In this document: piece by piece, positions 34,330 to 43,022 of the stretch
Layout of the letters: each line of letters starts with the position of its first letter
How positions within the stretch are numbered: position 1 is the stretch's first letter
NCBI RefSeq assembly: GCF_000373265.1
Contig: NZ_KB890768.1
Coordinates: 174,206-238,205, forward strand
Length of the DNA stretch: 64,000 bases
Direction: 5' to 3'
Source: Pontibacter roseus DSM 17521
GTDB lineage: Bacteria; Bacteroidota; Bacteroidia; Cytophagales; Hymenobacteraceae
Notes under the pieces: generated by a model
What the model was told of the DNA's origin: nothing
Database searches by the model: none
Seen by the model: the letters and a program-made list of their open reading frames with translations, nothing else
Translations under genes and position numbers: made by a program

Positions 34330-34548
34330 GTGAAAAATTCACAAAAAAAGGGTGTGACGCAAACACACCCTTTATCCGGAACGAAGTGCATCTGTTGCAA
34401 GTTAGATGTACTTCTTAAAGTTGTGATTCTGTTGACGCAGGCTTCACAACTGGTCCTAAAATTTCCTGCTCTATATGAAGTGTTGACGCACAACTTATAG
34501 AAGTATTCTAAATTTAAAGCACATGCCCTTAGGGTGTGTGCTTTTTTT
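34330..34548 (+). ncRNA. Candidate small structured RNA with three TGACGCA elements and its own terminator
   Basis: Inside the AT-rich gap are four good stems in order. AAAGGGTGTG/CACACCCTTT (34347-34373) comes first. AAGTGCATCT/AGATGTACTT is at about 34385-34413 and AGTTGTGA/TCACAACT at 34419-34450. The last is AAAGCACATGCCC/GGGTGTGTGCTTT (34516-34544), followed by T residues like an intrinsic terminator. TGACGCA occurs at 34355, 34433 and 34484, each in or near a loop. The 3' arm of the first stem can also pair with the 3' arm of the terminator. The plus strand has no following gene to attenuate, which favours a free RNA. No known family was recognised; 6S RNA is possible but unproven. Confidence 0.4.
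34516..34548 (+). terminator. Intrinsic terminator of the candidate RNA
   Basis: A 13-bp stem with two G-U pairs and a TTA loop (34529-34531) is followed by a run of T. The upstream iscA-type gene already has its own terminator, so this one implies a separate transcript. Confidence 0.7.
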
Positions 34549-34676
34549 AATTTGCTTAACAAAGGTTGTTTATTTTATAAACTTATACAAAATATGTACG
34601 GTTTATATTTTGATTACTTTTTTGATTTTTTTACTGGTCCTAAGGGGTATAACAACAATAAAATAGTTAATCAGTC

Positions 34677-35564
34677 TCAAAAAGTTCTCGTCATACTCGC
34701 CGGCACCACCAGGATAAAATCCGCTTTCTGTTTGTTCTCATCCAATAAACTCTCCAAATCTTCCTGCAGCACGGTGGTGATGGTCAGGGTCTTGAGCTGC
34801 GGCTTCCCTTGTTTAAGGTACCAGCCAATTCCTTCGAAGTTATCAGAGTGGTAGGCGCCGTTGAGGTGCAGTAGCTTTTTGCCGCTGTTCACCTGCTGCA
34901 GGATGAAGTGCGCCATGGTGGCATCTTTGAGGGCCTGCGCCTGCACAATGTTCTCGCTCTTGGTGTTGCCGTGGGTGCTGTTGCCGAACATGGAAAGCAT
35001 GTTTTTATACCCCGGCAGACTCATGTTCACGCGCACAGGCAGCGGCGCAATGAAACTCCTTCCGTCTTCCGACACCTGCTCCAGCGCCTTCAGGCTCCCA
35101 CCCGATACCATGGCCGCATAGCGCCTCGGCACGTTGGTGGCCACGAAAGGTATAGCTGCTTCTTTGGCGAAACGGACAACAGGCTTGTAGTCTGTCTTGT
35201 AGTTCGGCCAGGGCCTCGCCTCCTGCTCAAAATTATTCTCCGGCACCTGCCCCGCCAGGTACTCGTTCAGCACCAGCTGCACATCGGCCTCAAACATCTC
35301 GGCACCAATTGCGAAGCTCTTCTGGTGCGTCCGGTGCAGGTCTTTGGCTACCTCCAGTTGCAGCCAATGTGCAATCGGGTCATTGTGCTGCTCCCCAAAA
35401 AGCACCACGTCGGCCTGCTGCAACTCCTCCAGCATGTCGCCATACTTGACCTGTTTGCCCTTCGCCGTGAAAAGCTGGTAGGCGGGTTTGTCTTTATTGT
35501 TTGCGGTGGCTATACCTGTGGTGAACATGAGCAGCAGGAGTGTGAGAAGTGAAAGTTTGGTCAT
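34677..35564 (-). CDS. ChaN family protein (haem/iron-regulated type)
   Basis: This 295-residue exported protein (signal peptide ending around IATANN) has the ChaN motifs VVLFGEQHNDPIAHWLQ and FAIGAEMFEADVQ, with the central segment YKPVVRFAKEAAIPFVATNV. The related ChaN lipoprotein of Campylobacter binds haem and belongs to iron-regulated loci, but the activity of the family is uncertain. There is no lipobox Cys here, so it is probably periplasmic. It is preceded by a CTATACCT word inside its signal peptide region and has no obvious partner. Confidence 0.85.
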   Translation of the reverse strand: MTKLSLLTLLLLMFTTGIATANNKDKPAYQLFTAKGKQVKYGDMLEELQQADVVLFGEQHNDPIAHWLQLEVAKDLHRTHQKSFAIGAEMFEADVQLVLNEYLAGQVPENNFEQEARPWPNYKTDYKPVVRFAKEAAIPFVATNVPRRYAAMVSGGSLKALEQVSEDGRSFIAPLPVRVNMSLPGYKNMLSMFGNSTHGNTKSENIVQAQALKDATMAHFILQQVNSGKKLLHLNGAYHSDNFEGIGWYLKQGKPQLKTLTITTVLQEDLESLLDENKQKADFILVVPASMTRTF

Positions 35565-35623
35565 CGTATCGTTATTACTCGTTAACAGGCCGTTCGTTCG
35601 GGAAATCTATTCGGTTTAATGGA

Positions 35624-36160
35624 TTAGAGTACTTTCCTGTTTTCTAATTCTTCGCATACCAGCCGCTCTAACTCTTTATATTTAATCTGGAGCGAATTTG
35701 CTGTAATGGACAAGGGTGTTCCATACATCCTGTGATTTGCCTGAATCGCTTTTCTGGAAAACATATTGGTAGCGCGCTCCATGTATTTCTCGGGGTTGTT
35801 CGTATGCACTAGCAGTATCTTGTTCGATGCTATCTCCAAAGTTTCTACGCCAGTTATATCCTGCCACTCAATTAAACCGACGCTTACTGCACTCGAGTTA
35901 TCTATGATTCCTTCTTCACTAATCGTCAGCCCCACTTTTTTGTCGAACAATTTTCTAAGCATGTACACTGCACCTAAACCAAAAAACAGCACTGCAGCAA
36001 CTCCAGCTATCCGTATAAGCTCCTCACTTCTTAATATTGGGGATATAAAGATGGCTGGCTCGATTGCAAAGAAAACTCCTGTAAAGACGAATGCTACGGC
36101 TCCCACCAAGAAGAGGGTTATTTTAGCTTTGTTAAGCGGTATTTCTATGCTCTGGTTCAT
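35624..36160 (-). CDS. STM3941-family membrane protein
   Basis: This 178-residue protein (from MNQSIEIPLNKAK; nine more codons are open upstream to 36187) has two membrane helices (ITLFLVGAVAFVFTGVFFAI and AGVAAVLFFGLGAVYML). A cytoplasmic or periplasmic domain follows, with KKVGLTISEEGIIDNSS, VSVGLIEWQDITGVETL and the late HRMYGTPLSITANSLQ, the pattern of the STM3941 family. Its function is unknown. Codon use is somewhat more AT-rich than in neighbours, suggesting recent gain. The family is often a single gene, as here. Confidence 0.75.
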   Translation of the reverse strand: MNQSIEIPLNKAKITLFLVGAVAFVFTGVFFAIEPAIFISPILRSEELIRIAGVAAVLFFGLGAVYMLRKLFDKKVGLTISEEGIIDNSSAVSVGLIEWQDITGVETLEIASNKILLVHTNNPEKYMERATNMFSRKAIQANHRMYGTPLSITANSLQIKYKELERLVCEELENRKVL

Positions 36161-36250
36161 CATCAAATATGCAGCTTTCCCTATCAAGTTACAAAAAAAT
36201 AGCCGGCCCCGAAGAGCCAGCTATCTAAATCTATACCTTTACCTGACAGG

Positions 36251-37582
36251 CTATACCCTGTAAAACAGCCACTTCGACAGTTCTTTGTAGTTGATTTTCT
36301 TGCCATACATCAGGATGCCTACGCGGTAGATGCGGGAGGCAATCCAGGTGGTGAAGATGAAACCCAGCACAAGTAGCGCCATGGAGAGCAGCAACTCACT
36401 GGCAGGAACTCCAAACGGCACGCGCACCATCATCACGATAGGCGACGTGAATGGAATAATCGACATCCAGAACGCCACCGGCCCATCCGGGTTCTTAATC
36501 ACCACCGTGTACGACATGATGAACGAGATGATGAGCGGGATGGTAATCGGGAACATAAACTGCTGCGTATCCGTCTCGTTGTCCACGGCGGCGCCTATGG
36601 CCCCGAACAGCGAACCGTACAGCAGGTATCCGCCCAGGAAGTAGAACAGGAAACAACCGATAATCAGCGGGAAGTTAAGGTTAGCGATGGCACCGCTCAC
36701 TTCTGCCAGTGTCTCGCTGTTGGAGGCGGCCTCTTCGGTTTGCTCTTCCTCACCGGCAGCGGCGGCTCGTCCGGCCTGCAGTTGCTCTATGGGCGTAGGC
36801 GCAGGTTTTATGCCGAAAGCCGCCTGCACACCGCCCACCACAATGGTAGACAGCACCACCCAAAGCAGAAACTGCGTCAGGCCCACGCCGGCTATACCTA
36901 CTATCTTGCCCATCATCAGCTGAAACGGCTTCACCGATGATATCATCACCTCCACAATGCGGTTGGTCTTCTCCTCTATCACGCCACGCATAATCTGCAC
37001 GCCATACAAGAAGATGAAGAAGTAAATGATAACCGCCCCAATGATACCCGCTCCGGAGGTCACCCATACGTTACTGTCCTGTTCGCCACGCTCACTCAGG
37101 TTGACAGTGGTCACATCAATGTTCGCTTTCATGCTGTTGAGCATGTCGCGGTCTATACCTGAGGCCACAAAGCGCTGGTTTTCAATCTCGTTCTCCAGCA
37201 TGTTCTCCAGCCTGAACTTCACCTGCAGGCTCGTGTTCTTCTTGGAGTAGATGCGTATACCTTCCGGGTTGTCTAAATCCAGTTTCGGGATGTGCAGCAG
37301 GGCCGTGTAATCGGTTTCCTGGTATACCGTCTTGGCCTGGTCCAGCGAGCCGGCGACAGGTATGAGTTTAAGGTCCTCCTTGCTCTCCAGCTTATCCAGG
37401 AACAGGCCGCTCTCGTCGAGCACCATCACGGTTTCATCACTGTCGGAGATGGTGGCGAGCCAGGCAGGTATGACCATGAAGGCGGCCAGCAGCAGCGGCG
37501 TCAGGAAAGTCATGATGATGAAGCTCTTCTTCCGCACCCGTGTCAGATATTCGCGCTGTATGATTAGCCAGATTTTATGCAT
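36251..37582 (-). CDS. ABC-2 type transporter permease (NatB-like)
   Basis: This 443-residue membrane protein starts MHKIWLIIQREYLTRVRKKS, the usual N-terminus of ABC-2 permeases, with a first helix then a large extracytoplasmic domain (about 45-165). A cluster of five to six helices follows (GAGIIGAVIIYFFIFLYGVQ and later). A Glu/Ala-rich loop lies near residue 280. It overlaps the start of the ATPase gene by 8 bases, so the two subunits form one exporter. By family it resembles NatAB-type sodium or drug exporters, but the substrate is not shown by sequence. Confidence 0.9.
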   Translation of the reverse strand: MHKIWLIIQREYLTRVRKKSFIIMTFLTPLLLAAFMVIPAWLATISDSDETVMVLDESGLFLDKLESKEDLKLIPVAGSLDQAKTVYQETDYTALLHIPKLDLDNPEGIRIYSKKNTSLQVKFRLENMLENEIENQRFVASGIDRDMLNSMKANIDVTTVNLSERGEQDSNVWVTSGAGIIGAVIIYFFIFLYGVQIMRGVIEEKTNRIVEVMISSVKPFQLMMGKIVGIAGVGLTQFLLWVVLSTIVVGGVQAAFGIKPAPTPIEQLQAGRAAAAGEEEQTEEAASNSETLAEVSGAIANLNFPLIIGCFLFYFLGGYLLYGSLFGAIGAAVDNETDTQQFMFPITIPLIISFIMSYTVVIKNPDGPVAFWMSIIPFTSPIVMMVRVPFGVPASELLLSMALLVLGFIFTTWIASRIYRVGILMYGKKINYKELSKWLFYRV

Positions 37583-38486
37583 GGTGTGTCTCTTTTACTT
37601 TTCGGATGAAAATGTCGTTGATGCTTGGCACCAGTTCCACGAAGGAGTGCACCTCCACCCGCTGAATCAGGTAGCGCAACAGGTCGTTGGGCGTGGCACC
37701 TTCCAGCAGCTTGATGGCGGCCCGGAACACGCCGTGGTTCTCGTGCTGCTCCAGCACCTCAAAATCCGGTGAGGTAATTAGCAGCCGCCCATTGCCTATG
37801 ACCTGGAAGGTGTCTGTTTTGTAGGTGTCCTTGATTTCGCGTACGGGCCCGTCCAGCACCTTGCGGGCGCGGTTGATGAGCGCAATGTTGTCGCATAGCT
37901 CCTCCACCGATTCCATGCGGTGCGTCGAGAAAATGATGGTGGCCCCGTTGTCGCGCAGGCGCAGGATTTCGTCCTTTATCAGGTTGGCGTTGATGGGATC
38001 GAAACCAGAGAAGGGCTCATCCAGGATGATGAGCGAGGGTTCGTGCATGACAGTGGCCATGAACTGCACCTTCTGCTGCATACCTTTGGAGAGGTCCTCT
38101 ATGTGCTTGTTCATCCACTCCTTTATCTCGAAGCGCGCCACCCACTCCTTTATGCGGGCCACGGCCTCGTCTTTGGACAGGCCCTTGAGCTGCGCTAGGT
38201 ATAGCAACTGCTCGCCCACCTTCATCTTCTTGTACAGGCCCCGCTCCTCTGGCAGGTAGCCTATGTCTTTGATGTGGTCGGGCTTCAGGCGCTGGTCCTT
38301 GAAGTATATCTCACCGGAATCGGCACCGGTAATCTGGGTGATGATGCGTATGAGGGAGGTCTTGCCGGCGCCGTTTGGCCCCAGCAGCCCGAAAATACAG
38401 CCGGTCGGAATCACAAAGCTGACATTATCCAGGGCTGTGTGGTTGGCATAACGCTTGGTTACGCCTTCAATTCTAAGGATGCTCAA
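37575..38486 (-). CDS. ABC transporter ATP-binding protein (NatA-like)
   Basis: This 303-residue ATPase has Walker A GLLGPNGAGKTSLIRI, signature LSKGMQQKVQ and Walker B LIILDEPFSGFD, followed by the H-loop TIIFSTHRMESVE. The final 80 residues are a non-catalytic C-terminal domain common in drug or sodium exporters. It is upstream of the permease and overlaps it by 8 bases, so the two are translated together. A long gap separates the pair from dnaJ. Confidence 0.93.
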   Translation of the reverse strand: MSILRIEGVTKRYANHTALDNVSFVIPTGCIFGLLGPNGAGKTSLIRIITQITGADSGEIYFKDQRLKPDHIKDIGYLPEERGLYKKMKVGEQLLYLAQLKGLSKDEAVARIKEWVARFEIKEWMNKHIEDLSKGMQQKVQFMATVMHEPSLIILDEPFSGFDPINANLIKDEILRLRDNGATIIFSTHRMESVEELCDNIALINRARKVLDGPVREIKDTYKTDTFQVIGNGRLLITSPDFEVLEQHENHGVFRAAIKLLEGATPNDLLRYLIQRVEVHSFVELVPSINDIFIRKVKETHHA

Positions 38487-38623
38487 TGCGGTTCACCTTT
38501 TGGTTTATTCAAAAATAGCCTATTTCAGGATGTGTGACAAATAATATCAGTGGATGCCTATACTTAATCGACTAACCGAAGCATGGGCCACATCAACCGC
38601 GGCAGCCGCAGGACCAAGCAAAA

Positions 38624-38656
38624 AGAGCCTGCCTTTCATGCAGAAAGGCAGGCTCT
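38624..38656 (-). terminator. Terminator after dnaJ
   Basis: AGAGCCTGCCTTTC pairs perfectly with GAAAGGCAGGCTCT. The four A residues on the plus-strand side give a U-run for the minus-strand transcript. The word CTATACCT lies between the hairpin and the dnaJ stop codon. Confidence 0.8.
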
Positions 38657-38680
38657 CCTATACCTGTGACAGGTGGGCTG

Positions 38681-39829
38681 CTACTGGAAGTAGTCTTTCA
38701 CCTTCTCAAAGAAGCCCTTTTCGTTCTTGCCTGGGTGCGGCGCGAAGTTGTCTGACACGCGCAGGCGCTCCAGCATGGCGCGCTCCTCACTGCTCAGCGA
38801 CTTCGGCGTCCACACGTTGATATGTATCAGCTGGTCGCCTTTGCCATACCCGTTTATGTCTTTTACGCCTTTGCCACGCAGCCTGAAAATCTCGCCGCTC
38901 TGCGTGCCTGGCTTGATGGTGATTTTCACGCGCCCGCCAATGGTCGGCACCTCGATGTCGGCACCCAGCGCTGCATCCACAAAGCTGATGTACTGGTCAA
39001 ATATCACGTTGTTGCCGTCGCGCTTCAGGCTTGGGTGCGGCTCCTCTTCAATCTGGATGAGGAGGTCGCCGGGCACGCCGCCACGCTCGGGCACGTTGCC
39101 TTTGCCGCTCATAGACAGCTGCATACCGTCCATCACGCCAGCCGGCACGTTGATGGTGATGACTTCTTCCTGTAACTCTCTGCCGCTTCCGTGGCAGGCT
39201 TCGCAGTTCTTGGTCACAATGCGGCCTTCACCGTTACAGGTAGGGCAAGTGGCCGTGGAGACCATCTGACCGAGCATGGTGTTCACCACCTTGCGTACCT
39301 GGCCGGAACCCTGGCAGGAGTTACAGGTCTGCATGTCGGTGCCGTTCTTGGCGCCGTTGCCGCCGCAGGTGCCACACGCCACATAGCGCTTCACCTTGAT
39401 TTTCTTCTCTACGCCGTTAGCTACCTCTTCCAGGTTCAGCTTCAGCTTGATGCGCAGGTTGCTGCCTTTGCGTGTGCGTCGGCCGCCTCCCTGACGTCCG
39501 GCTCCCCCGAAGAAGCTCTCAAAACCGCCCCCGCCACCGAAGATGTCGCCGAACTGGGAGAAGATGTCCTCCATGTTCATGCCGCCTCCGCCGCCGAAGC
39601 CGCCGTTCATGCCCTGGTGGCCGAACTGGTCGTAGCGCTGGCGCTTCTGCTGGTCGCTCAGCACCTCGTAGGCCTCTGCCGCCTCTTTGAAGTTTTCTTC
39701 GGCCGTGTGGTCGTCCGGGTTCTTGTCAGGGTGGTACTTGATGGCCAGCTTACGGTAAGCCTTCTTTATCTCTTCCTGGCTCGCCCCTTTGCTTACACCT
39801 AAAACCTCGTAATAATCTCTCTTGGCCAT
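38681..39829 (-). CDS. dnaJ: Chaperone DnaJ
   Basis: This Hsp40 co-chaperone stimulates DnaK ATPase and holds unfolded substrates. The 382-residue protein has an N-terminal J domain with the HPD tripeptide (YHPDKNPDD), a Gly/Phe-rich linker (GGFGGGGGM) and four zinc-binding CxxCxGxG units ([32 protein letters not shown]). The C-terminal substrate domains have the expected spacing. It starts 5 bases after grpE, so the two form an operon. dnaK is not adjacent. Confidence 0.97.
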   Translation of the reverse strand: MAKRDYYEVLGVSKGASQEEIKKAYRKLAIKYHPDKNPDDHTAEENFKEAAEAYEVLSDQQKRQRYDQFGHQGMNGGFGGGGGMNMEDIFSQFGDIFGGGGGFESFFGGAGRQGGGRRTRKGSNLRIKLKLNLEEVANGVEKKIKVKRYVACGTCGGNGAKNGTDMQTCNSCQGSGQVRKVVNTMLGQMVSTATCPTCNGEGRIVTKNCEACHGSGRELQEEVITINVPAGVMDGMQLSMSGKGNVPERGGVPGDLLIQIEEEPHPSLKRDGNNVIFDQYISFVDAALGADIEVPTIGGRVKITIKPGTQSGEIFRLRGKGVKDINGYGKGDQLIHINVWTPKSLSSEERAMLERLRVSDNFAPHPGKNEKGFFEKVKDYFQ

Positions 39830-39834
39830 TTGAA

Positions 39835-40407
39835 TTAAGCTCCTATGATAACTTTCGCGAAACGGATTACCTTGTCGTTCAAGGTATAGCCCTTCTCGAT
39901 TACGTCTACTATTTTGCCTTTCAGTTCCTCTGACGGAGCCGGGATTTGTGTGACCGCCTCGTGGAAATCGCTGTCGAAGTCGTCGCCTGTCTCAATTTGA
40001 ATGGGCTTCAGTCCCTTGAGCTGCGTCACGTGCTTCAGTTTGTGGAACACCAGTTCCAGGCCCTGCAGCATGGCATCCAGCTCTTTGGTCGATTCCATGG
40101 ACTGGCGCGCGCGCTCCATATCATCCAGCACAGGCAGCAGTTCAGTCATCAGGTCCTCGTTCGCGGTCTTCAGCAGTTCGCCCCGCTCTTTGCTTGTCCT
40201 GCGTCTGAAGTTCTCGAACTCTGCCATCAGGCGGATGTATTTGTCCTTCATCTCGGCCAGTTCGGCCTCCGCTTTGCTCTCCGAGCCTGCCTCAGCAGCT
40301 GCTTCGTCGGTCTCAGGTTGCACCTGGCCATTGGTTTCCTCTGTGTTGGCCGTGTTATCTTGTACTTCTGCTTTTTCCTGCTCTTTCTTGATATCTTTAT
40401 CTGACAT
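39835..40407 (-). CDS. grpE: Nucleotide exchange factor GrpE
   Basis: GrpE releases ADP from DnaK. The 190-residue protein has a disordered acidic N-terminus ([20 protein letters not shown]), a long coiled-coil helix ([20 protein letters not shown]) and the beta-domain signature [13 protein letters not shown] at the C-terminus. [20 protein letters not shown] and [11 protein letters not shown] match the family closely. It is the first gene of the grpE-dnaJ pair on the minus strand. Confidence 0.96.
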   Translation of the reverse strand: MSDKDIKKEQEKAEVQDNTANTEETNGQVQPETDEAAAEAGSESKAEAELAEMKDKYIRLMAEFENFRRRTSKERGELLKTANEDLMTELLPVLDDMERARQSMESTKELDAMLQGLELVFHKLKHVTQLKGLKPIQIETGDDFDSDFHEAVTQIPAPSEELKGKIVDVIEKGYTLNDKVIRFAKVIIGA

Positions 40408-40515
40408 AATGCCTGAAGAATTATAGGTTGATAGGTCTATTTTGTCTTTTCAATTGTCTTGCCAAACCTGCTATTGTGCCATTCTGGCACTTGTCTGGCG
40501 GGTACAGGTCATAAA

Positions 40516-40552
40516 AAAATCGGTAGCAAGCCTTGCAGCCTCTACCGATTTT
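40516..40552. terminator. Terminator between obgE and grpE
   Basis: AAAATCGGTAG pairs with CTACCGATTTT across a 15-base loop, flanked by an A-run on the left that serves as a U-run for minus-strand transcripts. It follows the obgE stop codon. Confidence 0.75.
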
Positions 40553-40574
40553 GAAGACACGATTGGCTGACACA

Positions 40575-41567
40575 CTAACTGGTGAGCGCCTCCCAAATCA
40601 TGTCCTTCAGTTTGGTGATGTTCTTCTGCGTGATGCTGGAGATGAACACGGCCGGTATATCTTTGGGCAGGGTTTCGCGCATCTCGGTTTCCAGCTCATC
40701 GTCAATCATATCGGTTTTGGTGATAGCCAGGATGCGTTTCTTGTCCAGCAGCTCCGGGTTGTATGTCTCCAGCTCCTTTATCAGGATGTTGTACTCCTCC
40801 GCAATGTCGGGGCTCTCGCATGAAACCATAAACAGCAGCATGGAGTTCCGTTCGATGTGTCGCAGGAAGCGCAGCCCAAGCCCCTTGCCCTCCGAAGCGC
40901 CCTCAATGATACCCGGTATATCAGCCATCACAAAGGATTTGTAGTCACGGTAGGCCACCACGCCCAGGTTAGGCTCCAGGGTGGTGAAGGCGTAGTTAGC
41001 AATCTTGGGCTTAGCCGCTGACACCACCGAAAGCAAAGTGGACTTTCCGGCGTTCGGGAAGCCCACCAGTCCCACGTCGGCAAGCAGTTTAAGTTCCAGT
41101 ACCACCCACTCGTCTATACCTTCCTCGCCTGGCTGTGCATAGCGCGGCGTCTGGTTGGTGGGCGACTTAAAGTGCGCATTGCCCAATCCGCCGCGTCCGC
41201 CGGGTGTCAGGATGATTTCCTGCCCATCCTCGGTTATCTCGCACATGAACTCGCCTGTCTCGGCGTTGCGGGCAATGGTACCGAGTGGCACTTCCAGCAC
41301 TTCGTCCTTGCCCTGGGCGCCCGAAGAGTGGCTCGGGCCACCGCCCTGCCCATTCTCAGCAATAACATGTTTGCGGAATTGAAGGTGCAGCAATGTCCAG
41401 AGCTGCGAGTTGCCGCGCAGGATAACATGGCCTCCCCTGCCCCCGTCTCCTCCATCAGGGCCGCCCATGGCAGTCCTTTTGTCGCGGTGCAGGTGCGCTG
41501 AGCCAGCGCCTCCGTGCCCTGAGCGGGAACAGATTTTTACGTAATCGATGAAGTTGGATTGGGCCAA
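40575..41567 (-). CDS. obgE: GTPase ObgE/CgtA
   Basis: This essential GTPase binds 50S ribosome precursors and stress regulators. The 330-residue protein begins with the Gly-rich Obg fold ([49 protein letters not shown]) and then the G domain with Walker [23 protein letters not shown] and TKTD at the nucleotide-base motif. The C-terminal extension present in many Obg proteins is missing, as in some other Bacteroidetes. A hairpin at 41600-41638 separates it from adk upstream. Confidence 0.96.
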   Translation of the reverse strand: MAQSNFIDYVKICSRSGHGGAGSAHLHRDKRTAMGGPDGGDGGRGGHVILRGNSQLWTLLHLQFRKHVIAENGQGGGPSHSSGAQGKDEVLEVPLGTIARNAETGEFMCEITEDGQEIILTPGGRGGLGNAHFKSPTNQTPRYAQPGEEGIDEWVVLELKLLADVGLVGFPNAGKSTLLSVVSAAKPKIANYAFTTLEPNLGVVAYRDYKSFVMADIPGIIEGASEGKGLGLRFLRHIERNSMLLFMVSCESPDIAEEYNILIKELETYNPELLDKKRILAITKTDMIDDELETEMRETLPKDIPAVFISSITQKNITKLKDMIWEALTS

Positions 41568-41599
41568 ATCAGGTAATGCTAATAGGTATAAGTTTCAGT

Positions 41600-41638
41600 G
41601 CAAAAGCAACCTGTCCGCTGGGGGCAGGTTGCTTTTGC
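41600..41638 (-). terminator. Hairpin after adk
   Basis: GCAAAAGCAACCTG pairs with CAGGTTGCTTTTGC across an 11-base loop. It lies between the adk stop codon (41677) and the obgE start. Confidence 0.65.
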
Positions 41639-41676
41639 CTGTTGTAATCATGTATGTAGAAAGCGCGCTGCAGCTC

Positions 41677-42267
41677 TTACTTCTGCTGCTTCTCTTTCAG
41701 GGAGTCAATCTGCTTGCACAGGTCAGCGAAGATTTCGTCTATCTCACCGATGCCATCCACAGCACAGAATTTGCCCTGGCCCGCATAGTAGTCAGCCACT
41801 GGAGTAGTCTTGGTGTTGTACTCCTGTATGCGTTTGCGAATCAGCTCTTCATTCTGGTCGTCCGGACGACCTGAAGTCTGGCCACGCAGCAACAGGCGCT
41901 TTGTCAGCTCCTCATCGTCCACTTTCAGGGCCAGCATGCAGGAAATTTCTGTGCCCAGGTCGAGCAGCAGCTTGTCCAGCCCCTGCGCCTGTGGCACGGT
42001 ACGAGGGAAGCCATCAAAGATAAACCCGCCAGCATGGCTGTTCTCCCTCACTTTGTTCTCAATCATCCCAATCACGACTTCGTCTGGCACCAGCAGGCCG
42101 TTGTCCATCAAGGATTTGGCTTTCAACCCCAGTTCAGTGCCGGCGGCAATCTCTGAGCGTAACAAATCACCCGTGGACAGGTGAATGAGGTTATACTTGT
42201 CTATCAGCTTTTGGCTTTGAGTTCCTTTACCAGCACCAGGAGGGCCAAACAAAACGATGTTGAGCAT
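41677..42267 (-). CDS. adk: Adenylate kinase
   Basis: This enzyme equilibrates AMP and ATP with ADP. The 196-residue protein has the P-loop GPPGAGKGTQ at residues 7-16, the AMP-binding HLSTGDLLR and VPDEVVIGMI, the FDGFPRTVPQAQ segment and the arginine-bearing QTSGRPDDQNE. The lid domain is the short type. The final codons reach the hairpin downstream. It is separated from hpt by about 120 bases of AT-rich sequence, so the two need not be co-transcribed. Confidence 0.96.
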   Translation of the reverse strand: MLNIVLFGPPGAGKGTQSQKLIDKYNLIHLSTGDLLRSEIAAGTELGLKAKSLMDNGLLVPDEVVIGMIENKVRENSHAGGFIFDGFPRTVPQAQGLDKLLLDLGTEISCMLALKVDDEELTKRLLLRGQTSGRPDDQNEELIRKRIQEYNTKTTPVADYYAGQGKFCAVDGIGEIDEIFADLCKQIDSLKEKQQK

Positions 42268-42385
42268 ATCTTTGATTTATAATAAAAACAAAACTAAGTA
42301 TAAAATCGATGTACTGTTCAATTTTTTTGGCTCGCCTGCGGCCTTTGCCCAGGTATGCAGCAAAAAACAACAGGTATAAGCAGCA

Positions 42386-42928
42386 CTAATTCACTATCTT
42401 ATAGATGTCGCGCAGGTTACGGCCCAGGCCGTTGTAGTCCAGGCCATAGCCCACCACGAAGTCGTTAGGTATAGACTTGGCCACATATTTCACCTCCAAC
42501 TGGTGCTGGAGGCACTCTGGCTTCATGAGCAGGGTGACAATCTCTACGGATGCCGGTCCTTTGGCTTTGAGTTGCTGCAACAGTGCATTCACGGTATGGC
42601 CTGTGTCCACGATGTCCTCAATCACCACCACATCGCGCCCCTCTATGTTCTCCGTCAGGCCCAATACTTCCTTCACCTGCCCGGTGCTGTGCATGTCCTG
42701 GTAAGAGGACATGCGGATGAAGGATATCTCACAAGGAACGTCGATTCGCTTCATCAAATCGGCTGTAAACATGAAAGAACCGTTCAAAACCGCCAGAAAC
42801 AGTGGGTTTTTGCCTGCATAGTCCTGCTCAATCTGCTCTGCCAGCATGTGTATACGCGCGATGATTTCTTCTTCGTACATGTAAGTACTGAACTCACAAT
42901 CGTGAAGCGTAATGGTACGGGGCTCCAT
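42386..42928 (-). CDS. hpt: Hypoxanthine phosphoribosyltransferase
   Basis: This salvage enzyme joins hypoxanthine (and usually guanine) to PRPP. The 180-residue protein has the PRPP-binding motif VVVIEDIVDTGHTVNALL, the FVVGYGLDYNGLGRNL purine-site segment, and the conserved AVLNGSFMFTADLMKRI loop. It carries an AGGTATAG word inside the gene. Purine salvage by this enzyme and adk are linked in function, but the genes lie in separate transcripts. Confidence 0.95.
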   Translation of the reverse strand: MEPRTITLHDCEFSTYMYEEEIIARIHMLAEQIEQDYAGKNPLFLAVLNGSFMFTADLMKRIDVPCEISFIRMSSYQDMHSTGQVKEVLGLTENIEGRDVVVIEDIVDTGHTVNALLQQLKAKGPASVEIVTLLMKPECLQHQLEVKYVAKSIPNDFVVGYGLDYNGLGRNLRDIYKIVN

Positions 42929-42973
42929 AGAGTATAATGGGGTTGTTGTAAAACAAAGGTACGGATAATAAAA

Positions 42974-43002
42974 AATAAGCCCAACGCAGGGCTGGGCTTA
43001 TT
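42974..43002 (-). terminator. Terminator after hppA
   Basis: AATAAGCCCA pairs with TGGGCTTATT across a 9-base loop, just beyond the hppA stop codon, with an A-run on the plus-strand left side. Confidence 0.75.
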
Positions 43003-43022
43003 CAAACTAAAGCAAACTAAAC

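Larger units (their letters stand above)
34136..34676. other. 541-bp AT-rich gene-free region holding terminators and a structured RNA candidate
   Basis: No protein frame here looks real. After the iscA-type terminator the sequence is very AT-rich (34200-34330). It then contains the candidate RNA (about 34330-34548) and another AT-rich stretch (34550-34676). The 11-mer ACTGGTCCTAA appears twice, at about 34450 and 34635. Confidence 0.6.
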
